Origin: Acidobacteriota bacterium
GTDB taxonomy: Bacteria > Acidobacteriota > UBA890 > WLXD01
Reading direction: 5' to 3'
Assembly: GCA_012103255.1 (NCBI GenBank)
Contig: WLXD01000002.1
Span: 868,001 to 932,000, forward strand
Length of the DNA: 64,000 nucleotides
Positions 25,899-32,700 of the stretch are shown here, in pieces. The notes beneath the pieces are model-generated. The model searched no databases and was not told the origin of the DNA. It saw nothing but the letters and a program-made list of their open reading frames with translations. How positions within the stretch are numbered: position 1 is the first letter of the stretch; each line of letters starts with the position of its first letter. A program made the position numbers and the translations under genes.

Positions 25899-26678
25899 AT
25901 GCGACGCAATCAACACGGTTTCACCTTGGTCGAGGTCACCATCATCCTCCTGGTGCTTGTGATTCTCTCCGCGATCCTTCTCCCCCAGTTGGGTGGGTTC
26001 AACCGGATGGCGCGCTACTCCAAGGTTCGTGAAGACGTGGGCGCGATCTGCTCCGCCATCGCGGCGTATGTAACAGACACGGGCGAAAAGGCTTTCTGGA
26101 ACGACGGATCCCGCTGGTCGGACTCACCCGATCGCTCCTGGCCCGTTGGCCTCCTGATTGGTGATGGCGATACGCCGGACGGTCCCGGTTCCGACGACAC
26201 GGAGTTGTGGCGCGGTGTCTCCGGTGACTACTTCAGCGTGGAAACCGATTTCCGCGGCGAGGAGTTCCGTTTCACCATCGACACGCTGGCCAACCACCTG
26301 ATCCACAACACGCCTCAGGGCGTGACCCACCAGGGGTATCGGACGGCCAGTGATATGGGCGACGGCACAACCTCCGGTGGCGTCGACGGCGGCACCCGCT
26401 TCGACCCCTCCAGCGGGCAGGGCTTCAATTCGATGTTCGCGTGGCGTGGCCCCTACATCTCGGACGCGATTGATCCGGACCCGTGGGGCAACCGCTACAT
26501 GGCGAACGTGTTCGCCATGTACAAGCCGCAAGGCGACGACTCGGACGGCTTCACGTCTGCGGTGGTTTGCTACTCGGCAGGCCCGGACGAGCAGGTCGAC
26601 ACCAGCTTCAACCAGCCCGGTGGCTGGACGACGGGCGATGACGACTACGCTGCTCTGGTAACCGCGGGCGCCAGCTAG
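25899..26678 (+). CDS. Type II secretion/type IV pilus-like pseudopilin (GspG-like)
   Basis: A 259-aa prepilin-like protein. The leader MRRNQHG is followed by the class III cleavage motif G^FTLVEV and the hydrophobic helix TIILLVLVILSAILLPQLGG; Glu+5 is present, as pseudopilins need for assembly. The C-terminal region has GspG-like features (ISDAIDPDPWGNRYMANVF and VVCYSAGPDEQVDT), but it is longer than standard GspG (about 140 aa), with an inserted region at about 60-180. No secretin, ATPase or prepilin peptidase is nearby, so it relies on genes elsewhere. Confidence 0.82.
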   Translation: MRRNQHGFTLVEVTIILLVLVILSAILLPQLGGFNRMARYSKVREDVGAICSAIAAYVTDTGEKAFWNDGSRWSDSPDRSWPVGLLIGDGDTPDGPGSDDTELWRGVSGDYFSVETDFRGEEFRFTIDTLANHLIHNTPQGVTHQGYRTASDMGDGTTSGGVDGGTRFDPSSGQGFNSMFAWRGPYISDAIDPDPWGNRYMANVFAMYKPQGDDSDGFTSAVVCYSAGPDEQVDTSFNQPGGWTTGDDDYAALVTAGAS

Positions 26679-26704
26679 ACACCGAACGAGCGCAGCACTC
26701 GACC

Positions 26705-26724
26705 GAGCCCTCCGGATTGGGCTC
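26705..26724. terminator. Stem-loop between convergent genes
   Basis: GAGCCC-N8-GGGCTC forms a 6-bp stem between the pseudopilin and the beta-lactamase-family gene and touches the latter's stop codon. There is no U-tract, so its role in termination is tentative. Confidence 0.35.
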
Positions 26725-28192
26725 AGCCGATCCTCTCGAACCAGAGATTGGTTACTCGACCAGCTTCAACGTCAAAGCCATCCACGCGGCCGGCGCGATC
26801 ACGCGCAAACCGTAGCCGTACACCGTTGGTCGTATCGACAAAGGTCTCTCCGTCGACCGCCTGCAGAAGGAGGGCATCGCGCCCTTCCGGCTGCACCACG
26901 AGCTGTCCGTCGCGGATCTCGATGGTGTACGTCGTCCCGAGTTCGCGACTCACATAGCGCCCCTGGTATTGGCGCAGCTGCGACATCGACACGCTGAACT
27001 CGTCCGGCACGCCTTCCTCGCTGGCCTCGGTAGTCGGCGCGGGAGCTAAGCCCAATGTGTCCGCAAGCAGCGCATCGGCTACACGCTCGCCCAGCCCAGT
27101 CGGATTCGACTGCGCAACGTTGCAGAGAGTAATGATCGTTGTGCGGACGTCCGGGTAGCGCGCCATCTGGGCGCGGAAGCCGACGAACCCGCCGCCGTGC
27201 GAGACCCTGCGCAGCCCGCGGTATTCATCGAGCCCGATGCCGGCCGCGTAGAGCCAACCGCCGTTCCCCGCGGCCGGCTCACCATCGTTCAAGCGGCCAG
27301 GTGTAATCCAGCGCCGAATCAGTTCAGGGTCGCCCTGCCCTAGCGTGTTGTCGTAGAAGTTCCGATCCCACGCGAGCAAGTCGTTCACCGAGGTAAAAAC
27401 CCCGCCATCACCCACAATCGGTAGCGGGGTCATCGAGATCGCGAACCCGTCATCCGCGCCGGAGTATCCATACGCCCGTTGACGTACGACTTCGGTGGTA
27501 TCGGAATAGAACCTCGTGTCCCGCATACCAAGCGGCGCGAAGATCAGTTCCTCCGCCAGCGACTCGAACGACTCGCCGCCGGCCCTGGCGGCGATCACGC
27601 CGAGCAGGAAGTAGCCCGTGTTGCTGTAGAGGAACTCCTCACCGGGGGCGAAGTTGAGCGCTTGCTGGCGACTCAACAGACCCATCAACTGGTCCGCGTC
27701 GTAATAGTCAGTCTCGCGGTACCCGGCTAGCCAGGTAAGCACCAGATAGTCGCGCAGCCCGCTGGTGTGGTGCACCAAGTGGCGAACCGTGATCGAGCCG
27801 AGGTGTTCAAGTTCGGGCAACCATCGCCCCAGACGGTCGTCCAGACTCAGGTCGCCGCGCTCCTCGAGCAGTAGCACCACCATCGCGGTGAACTGTTTGG
27901 AGACGGATGCGATGCGGAAGACGGTCGCGGGCGTGATCGGTACCGCGTGTTCGAGGTTTGCCTCACCATAGCCACGCGCGTAGAGAAACTCGCCGTTCTG
28001 AATGACCCCGAGTGCACACCCGGGAGATCCCGGCCTGTCGTATTCGGCGAAGACGCGATCGAATTCCGCGCGGCCGGTCAGCGGGCGGACGACCTCCGCT
28101 GCGCCCCCGCACCCGACGACAGTCGCGACCAGGGTCGCCAGGGATGCCCCACGCACGAACACGCACAGAAAAGCATTCCTGGGAGTCATCAT
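26723..28192 (-). CDS. Beta-lactamase-family serine hydrolase (class C-like), lipoprotein
   Basis: A 489-aa protein with a lipoprotein signal (ATLVATVVGC, lipobox Cys28). The class C beta-lactamase/DD-peptidase motifs are present: SxxK at Ser96-Lys99 (ASVSKQF), YxN at Tyr189-Asn191 (YSNTGY) and HGG at about 332-334 (SHGGGFVGF). About 100 residues after the fold (RQYQGRYVSRELGTTYTIEI) form a lipocalin-like C-terminal domain common in this family (DUF3471-like). The natural substrate is unknown; beta-lactam resistance should not be assumed. It is divergent from the TetR gene, with the 10-bp palindrome 108 bases upstream of its start. Confidence 0.85.
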   Translation of the reverse strand: MMTPRNAFLCVFVRGASLATLVATVVGCGGAAEVVRPLTGRAEFDRVFAEYDRPGSPGCALGVIQNGEFLYARGYGEANLEHAVPITPATVFRIASVSKQFTAMVVLLLEERGDLSLDDRLGRWLPELEHLGSITVRHLVHHTSGLRDYLVLTWLAGYRETDYYDADQLMGLLSRQQALNFAPGEEFLYSNTGYFLLGVIAARAGGESFESLAEELIFAPLGMRDTRFYSDTTEVVRQRAYGYSGADDGFAISMTPLPIVGDGGVFTSVNDLLAWDRNFYDNTLGQGDPELIRRWITPGRLNDGEPAAGNGGWLYAAGIGLDEYRGLRRVSHGGGFVGFRAQMARYPDVRTTIITLCNVAQSNPTGLGERVADALLADTLGLAPAPTTEASEEGVPDEFSVSMSQLRQYQGRYVSRELGTTYTIEIRDGQLVVQPEGRDALLLQAVDGETFVDTTNGVRLRFARDRAGRVDGFDVEAGRVTNLWFERIG

Positions 28193-28299
28193 GCCGCCGA
28201 TGATCGCCCGGGCTACGGCGCTGAAGCAAGCGGGGCGCCGGAGGCCAAGGTTGCTGCACGCATCTTCAGCGCTGATGAGGACTTGACGTCACAGTCCCG

Positions 28300-28321
28300 A
28301 ATGAGACAATCTTGTCTCATT
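28300..28321. promoter_or_regulatory. Perfect 10-bp palindrome, TetR operator candidate
   Basis: AATGAGACAA-N2-TTGTCTCATT is a perfect inverted repeat that includes the ATG (28301) of the TetR gene. TetR-family repressors commonly bind such compact palindromes. It lies between divergent promoters, so it can control the TetR gene and the beta-lactamase-family gene together. Confidence 0.72.
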
Positions 28322-28876
28322 ACTAAAGAAACAAAAGCAACTCATTCCCCGTTGGAGGCCGCGGCGACTGTGCTGTCGGCCAACCCCGGTGCCTCGCTAG
28401 CAGCCGTCGCCGAAGCGGCAGGCGTAGGCCGGGCCACCCTTTACCGCCACTTTGAATCGCGTGAGGACCTGGTGCGCGCCCTCGCGCACGAGTCGATTCG
28501 CGAGATCGACGCGTCCACCGCCGATCTCCAAGCCCGCGCTTCGAGCGCACGGCACGCGCTCGAGTTGGTGTTCGCAGCGATCGTCCCGCTAGGCGAGCGG
28601 TATCACTTCCTGGTCATGGAGTCTTGGCTCGGCGAAGATCCGGAACTCGCGCGCGACCTCGAACGGCAGAACGCAGAGTTGCGCGAGTTGATTGAAATGG
28701 CCAAACGGGAAGGAACCATCGCCGCGGAGGTTCCGACGACGCGGGTCGCGGTTTCATTCGACGCATTGGTCTACGCCGCCTGGACGGCGGTTCATGAGGG
28801 CAGCATCGCGCGCAACGATGCCGGCGCCCTCGCTTTTCGCACGCTGCTCGATGGCGTTGCCCCCACCGGCGAGTAA
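28301..28876 (+). CDS. TetR family transcriptional regulator
   Basis: A TetR-family repressor of about 191 aa. The DNA-binding domain is near residues 15-60 (LEAAATVLSANPGASLAAVA, EAAGVGRATLYRHFESREDL), with a mostly helical ligand domain after it. The start is uncertain: ATG 28301 lies inside the palindrome and lacks a clear ribosome site, while TTG at 28352 would begin closer to the HTH. An upstream reading to 27947 overlaps the hydrolase and is rejected. The stop is six bases before the fusion-protein gene at 28883, so they could be cotranscribed. Confidence 0.85.
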   Translation: MRQSCLITKETKATHSPLEAAATVLSANPGASLAAVAEAAGVGRATLYRHFESREDLVRALAHESIREIDASTADLQARASSARHALELVFAAIVPLGERYHFLVMESWLGEDPELARDLERQNAELRELIEMAKREGTIAAEVPTTRVAVSFDALVYAAWTAVHEGSIARNDAGALAFRTLLDGVAPTGE

Positions 28877-28882
28877 CGTCAC

Positions 28883-31378
28883 ATGAAACAGCAACTTCGT
28901 TCCGCAAGAGTAGCGATCATCGCCGCCGCGTGCGCGTGCTCGCTCGTAGCGCTCTGGCCATCCAGCGCCGTGGGCAGCCGTCCGGAGATGTCACCGGTGC
29001 GGCCCGTCGCGATGGTGGAGCCCGAACCCCTGTCCTCTGGGGTTGGCGTTATTGACACGTGGATCCACGATGTCGACGGCACGATTCATCGACTGGGCGT
29101 CGGTCCGCATTACCAGGCAGTCGCCCTCGTATTCCTGGACCCCGGTTGTCCGATCTCGCGGAGGTATGCCCCCGACCTTGCCGACATGGCGCTACGTCCG
29201 ACGGGAGAAGTACGTATCTATGGAGTCGTGTCGGACCCCACTCTGACGGCGTCCGAGGTCAGGGCTTTCGGCGAGGAGTACGCGCCGGGCTTGCCGCTGT
29301 TGTGGGATGGATCCGGCGACCTCGCTCTGCGGCTTGCTCCCGAGATGGTTCCGGAGGCGTTCGTGATCGGCGCGGACGATCGCGTGATCTATCGAGGACG
29401 TATCGACAATCGGTTCGTTTCGCCAGGCCGGCTACGAGGCCGCATCACAGAGACGGATCTGCGCGACGCAATCGTCGCCGTCGAGTCTGGGATCGCCCGG
29501 GAGCCCGGGCGCACGCAGCCGGTGGGCTGCTTTTTCGAGGCATGGGCCGGGCACGATCTCGCCGCCGTGACCTACGAGCGCGACATCGCGCCGCTTCTCG
29601 CAGCCAACTGCGCTGAGTGCCATACAGCGGGAGGTGTGGGCCCATTCGAACTCGACACCTACGAGAGCGCTCGTCGGCGGGCGGGAATGATGGCCTGGAC
29701 GGCATCCGAACGGATCATGCCGCCGTGGAAGGCGCGGGAGGGCTTCGGCCATTTCCGCGGCGCCCGCATGCTGAGTGATCGGCAAATCGCCGTCTTGGCG
29801 TCGTGGGCAGAGTCGGACAAGCTCCGTGGCAACCCAGCCGATCGGCTGCCGCACAAGAAGCCTGCCTCCTCGTCGCGTTGGCGGCTCGGCGACCCCGACC
29901 TGCAGATCGACATGCCAGCGCACTTCGAGGTTCCGGCGGCGGGCGATGATATCTACCGCTACTTTGTCGTGCCCGGCGGGATGGCGCGCGGCGGTCTGAT
30001 TCGTGGAATCGATTTCCAGCCTGGTGATCCATCGGTGGTTCACCACGCCATTCTCTATGTCGACTACAGCGGCACGGCGCGCCAGCTTGATGCCGCGGAC
30101 CCCGGAGTCGGATTCTCGGCCTTTGGCGGTGACGGCCTCATGGGCGTCGCCGACGCCGTTGCCATTGGGGGCTGGGCGCCCGGAGCCGATCCTTACGCCC
30201 TACCCGATGGCCTCGCACTCGAGGTACCTGCTGGCGCAGACTTCGTTTTCGAGATCCACTATCACCTCACGGGGCGTGCAACGCGAGATCGCAGCACTGC
30301 CGCGATCTACCTGAGCCCACCGGAGCAGGTGGATCGAACAGTGGACGCGCTCTATCTCGCTACCGAAGCAATCGATATCCCCGCAGGCGAGGCGGAGTAC
30401 GCGCGACATCTGTCGATGAACATCCCCGCCGACATCGACTTGATCGACATCTCACCCCACATGCACTACCTCGGCCGCTCAGCCCGAGTCGTCGCCACCC
30501 TCCCCGACGGCACGCAAGTACCGCTGATCGACATCCCGGATTGGGACTTCCGTTGGCAAAATGTGTACGTGTACCGCCGCCCGGTCCGCTTGCCAGCCGG
30601 AAGCCGTATCGACGCCTGGTACCGCTTCGACAACTCCGCTGAGAACGGCGCGAACCCGAGCAGTCCGCCGCGCGACGTCAGCTACGGCCTTCAATCGACC
30701 GACGAGATGTGCGAGCTCTACATCACCTACGCTGCTGTCGACCCGGCCGACGTACCGGCTCTCGAGCGCGCCAACGCGGCGGCTCTCATGTTCGGCACCT
30801 CAGAGGCAGGAAACTCACCTCCGGTGGCGACGAGAGCAGACGACCCGCTCGAAACCCTGGAAACGTTGGGCCTCTGGCACCCAACCGCTGAAGCTCTGTT
30901 GATGAGTTTGGATGAGGCGTCGTTCGCTTCCTTGATCGATCGAGCCGAACACGAGGCTCAGCAAGAAGACACCGCCGGCGCGCATGCGCTCGTAGGAGGG
31001 CTGCGGCTCACGGCTCTCTTCCTCGCGCTCGACGAAGACAGCCAGGTTGACCTATTCATGGCTGCCAACAGCGCTTTGGAGCGCGCACTAGAACTCGACG
31101 CACACCACTGGGATGCCCGGATGAGCCAAGCCATTCTGTATCTGGTCACGGAAGAGCCCCGCTACGTGCGCGCGGCGATTCGGAGCCTCGAGCCGTTGCT
31201 GGAGGGCCAGACGGGCCTTGACCCGAGGCCAGGCTTTGCGAAGACGTACGTCTATCTCGGCGAGGCGTACGCCATGTTGGGGCGCGACGAAGATGCGGCG
31301 CGGCTGTGGAGCCGCGGGGTCGACGCCTATCCCGACGACGTAGAGCTTCGCGAGCGGTCGGAACGCCTCCAGCGCTAG
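28883..31378 (+). CDS. Redoxin - cytochrome c - copper type II monooxygenase - TPR fusion
   Basis: An 831-aa exported protein with four parts. After a signal segment (8-30), residues 55-205 form a thioredoxin-fold redoxin (VFLDPGCPISRRYAPDLADM, Cys89 in CPxS). Residues 230-320 have a CAECH haem c site (243-247) and read as a small cytochrome c. Residues 335-620 form an ascorbate-dependent copper type II monooxygenase-like module: HH387-388 in VVHHAILY, His459 in FEIHYHL, HMH526-528 and Met609 in TDEMCELY match the CuH and CuM ligands of PHM/dopamine hydroxylase. The last about 150 residues are TPR-like. The reaction is unknown; oxidation of a cell-surface substrate with built-in electron supply is inferred. 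Confidence 0.82.
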   Translation: MKQQLRSARVAIIAAACACSLVALWPSSAVGSRPEMSPVRPVAMVEPEPLSSGVGVIDTWIHDVDGTIHRLGVGPHYQAVALVFLDPGCPISRRYAPDLADMALRPTGEVRIYGVVSDPTLTASEVRAFGEEYAPGLPLLWDGSGDLALRLAPEMVPEAFVIGADDRVIYRGRIDNRFVSPGRLRGRITETDLRDAIVAVESGIAREPGRTQPVGCFFEAWAGHDLAAVTYERDIAPLLAANCAECHTAGGVGPFELDTYESARRRAGMMAWTASERIMPPWKAREGFGHFRGARMLSDRQIAVLASWAESDKLRGNPADRLPHKKPASSSRWRLGDPDLQIDMPAHFEVPAAGDDIYRYFVVPGGMARGGLIRGIDFQPGDPSVVHHAILYVDYSGTARQLDAADPGVGFSAFGGDGLMGVADAVAIGGWAPGADPYALPDGLALEVPAGADFVFEIHYHLTGRATRDRSTAAIYLSPPEQVDRTVDALYLATEAIDIPAGEAEYARHLSMNIPADIDLIDISPHMHYLGRSARVVATLPDGTQVPLIDIPDWDFRWQNVYVYRRPVRLPAGSRIDAWYRFDNSAENGANPSSPPRDVSYGLQSTDEMCELYITYAAVDPADVPALERANAAALMFGTSEAGNSPPVATRADDPLETLETLGLWHPTAEALLMSLDEASFASLIDRAEHEAQQEDTAGAHALVGGLRLTALFLALDEDSQVDLFMAANSALERALELDAHHWDARMSQAILYLVTEEPRYVRAAIRSLEPLLEGQTGLDPRPGFAKTYVYLGEAYAMLGRDEDAARLWSRGVDAYPDDVELRERSERLQR

Positions 31379-31405
31379 AGCCGCGCAGCTCGAACTCCGA
31401 ACCCT

Positions 31406-31432
31406 GTGGGCCGAGGTAGTACCTCGGCCCAC
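31406..31432. terminator. Bidirectional hairpin between convergent genes
   Basis: GTGGGCCGAGGT pairs perfectly with ACCTCGGCCCAC over 12 bases around an AGT loop. It lies 27 bases after the redoxin-fusion stop and 23 bases beyond the end of the SRPBCC gene coming from the other side. Stability makes it a good terminator stem for both, although neither side has a U-run. Confidence 0.65.
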
Positions 31433-31455
31433 GTGCTGCCCGCGAGCGCGGCGCC

Positions 31456-31842
31456 CTAGCTGAGCAAGAACTCCACGAGTTCGTCGAGTTCCTTGTCCCA
31501 TCCACCGTCGTTGCCCAGCTGGTCATCGTCGGACACGAAGCCTGACTCGCGCAGTCGGAGCACCGTACCGCCCCCGTCCCGCGGCTCGAGGTTCCACTGC
31601 ACCGTGGTCTGGGTGGTCTCTTCGAGCGGGGTCCCGGGATCCTTGGCCCAGCGCCAGACCAGCCGTTCGGGAGCCGCCATTTCATCGATCTCGACCTCGT
31701 CAGGGAACCACTTGGCAATCTGCGCCGGATCGGTGATGGCGTCCCAGACGCGTTCGATCGGCGCGTCAAACTCGATCCGTTTCTCCACGAAGCGGATCTC
31801 ACGTGTACTCGTTTCTGTCTCTGCCTGCATAGCAGCCCCCAT
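31456..31842 (-). CDS. SRPBCC / AHSA1-family protein
   Basis: A 128-aa START-like (Bet v 1 fold) protein: RIEFDAPIERVWDAITDPAQ, IAKWFPDEVEID and a closing helix WDKELDELVEFLL. Such proteins bind lipids or hydrophobic ligands, and the short ones are often paired with an ArsR regulator, as here. ATG 31842 has GGGAGG five bases upstream, better than the TTG at 31863 that overlaps the ArsR stop. Confidence 0.86.
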   Translation of the reverse strand: MGAAMQAETETSTREIRFVEKRIEFDAPIERVWDAITDPAQIAKWFPDEVEIDEMAAPERLVWRWAKDPGTPLEETTQTTVQWNLEPRDGGGTVLRLRESGFVSDDDQLGNDGGWDKELDELVEFLLS

Positions 31843-31859
31843 CGTTGCCTCCCATGGGT

Positions 31860-32195
31860 TCAATCGCCGTCCAGGAATTCACCCAGCGCGTCGAGCTTCC
31901 GGTCCCAGAACGCATTGCGCTCATGGAGCCAGTTCTCGGCCGCGCGAAGCGGTTCGAGGTCGGCATAGCAGTGGTGTACTCGCCCAACGACTTCACGCCG
32001 CAGCAACCCGGCGGCCTCGAGCACCTTGAGGTGTTTGGAAACTGCGGGCAGCGACATCTCGAACGGACGTGCGATCTCCGAAACTGTGGCAGTCCCCTCG
32101 GCCAGCCGCGCCACAATGGCGCGCCGCGTCGGATCCGCCACAGCCGCAAACACACGGCCCAGCTGCGCGACGTCTTCCGTTGGGTTCGTGTTCAT
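31860..32195 (-). CDS. ArsR family transcriptional regulator
   Basis: A 111-aa ArsR/SmtB-type winged helix: VFAAVADPTRRAIVARLAEG, then EIARPFEMSLPAVSKHLKVL as the recognition helix, and the wing VVGRVHHCYADLEPL. No metal-binding cysteine pair is seen, so it belongs to the group without metal sites that usually controls an adjacent SRPBCC gene, which lies next downstream. ATG 32195 is preferred; the upstream ATG at 32213 falls inside the palindrome that would be its operator. Confidence 0.88.
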   Translation of the reverse strand: MNTNPTEDVAQLGRVFAAVADPTRRAIVARLAEGTATVSEIARPFEMSLPAVSKHLKVLEAAGLLRREVVGRVHHCYADLEPLRAAENWLHERNAFWDRKLDALGEFLDGD

Positions 32196-32200
32196 ATCTC

Positions 32201-32226
32201 TATATTTAACCATTTGGTTAAATATA
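32201..32226. promoter_or_regulatory. 12-bp perfect palindrome, ArsR operator
   Basis: TATATTTAACCA-N2-TGGTTAAATATA is a perfect inverted repeat next to the ArsR start. The TTTAACC/GGTTAAA core is the kind of site used by ArsR repressors paired with SRPBCC genes. Its A+T content stands out from the GC-rich surroundings. Confidence 0.8.
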
Positions 32227-32303
32227 ACAAGAACTAGTGATCACCCTCGCTCCAGTAGTCGGCCCATGACCAACTCAACTGCTTCTGGTCTCGATCCCGT
32301 TGC

Positions 32304-32332
32304 ATTTTGTTATCAGTTATTTTATTTTGTTA
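32304..32332. promoter_or_regulatory. AT-rich direct repeats before PadR gene
   Basis: ATTTTGTTA occurs at 32304 and again at 32324, exactly 20 bases apart, about two helical turns. The region is strongly AT-rich, unlike the surrounding sequence, and lies just before the ribosome site (GGAGGT, 32357-32362) of the PadR gene. It is likely its promoter and operator. Confidence 0.5.
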
Positions 32333-32367
32333 ATTCAATAACGATTGAACCATCACGGAGGTCAGTC

Positions 32368-32700
32368 ATCAGCACGCGGGATCATCTCGGTGAATTCGAA
32401 CAGACCGTGCTCTTCACCCTCGCGCGTCTGGATCGGGCTGCGACCGGACGCGACGTGTACCTCGAACTGGTCGAAGTCACTGGCCGGGATGCGTCGGTAG
32501 CCGCGGTGCACGTGACACTTGGGCGCCTGGAAGACAAGGGCCTGGTGGCGATCCGGATGGGCGATGGCGCCGAGGGGCTGGGCAGACAGGTTCGGCACTT
32601 CGCGCTGCGAGAGCCGGGAATGCAGGCGCTGCGCGACAGTCGGACGCACTGGGAGCGCCTCTGGAACGGCATAGCCCTCGAACCCGGTGATGGCGCGTGA
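32368..32700 (+). CDS. PadR family transcriptional regulator, apparent ATC start
   Basis: A 110-aa PadR protein: STRDHLGEFEQTVLFTLARL, AAVHVTLGRLEDKGLVAIRM and the wing GLGRQVRHFALREPGMQALR. The reading frame is open upstream to an ATG at 32266, but that start would put the AT-rich promoter repeats inside the gene and add about 34 residues of non-family sequence. Instead, GGAGGT sits five bases before an ATC at 32368. From that codon the protein aligns residue for residue with the PadR beginning at 10334 (S-K-R-N-Q-LGE and S-T-R-D-H-LGE). A rare non-AUG start or a sequence error from ATG are both possible. The stop overlaps the GTG of the ADOP gene. Confidence 0.8.
   Translation: MSTRDHLGEFEQTVLFTLARLDRAATGRDVYLELVEVTGRDASVAAVHVTLGRLEDKGLVAIRMGDGAEGLGRQVRHFALREPGMQALRDSRTHWERLWNGIALEPGDGA

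Noticed and set aside
27947-28300. N-terminal extension of the TetR ORF
   Set aside because: It lies antisense to the start of the beta-lactamase-family gene and has no TetR features.
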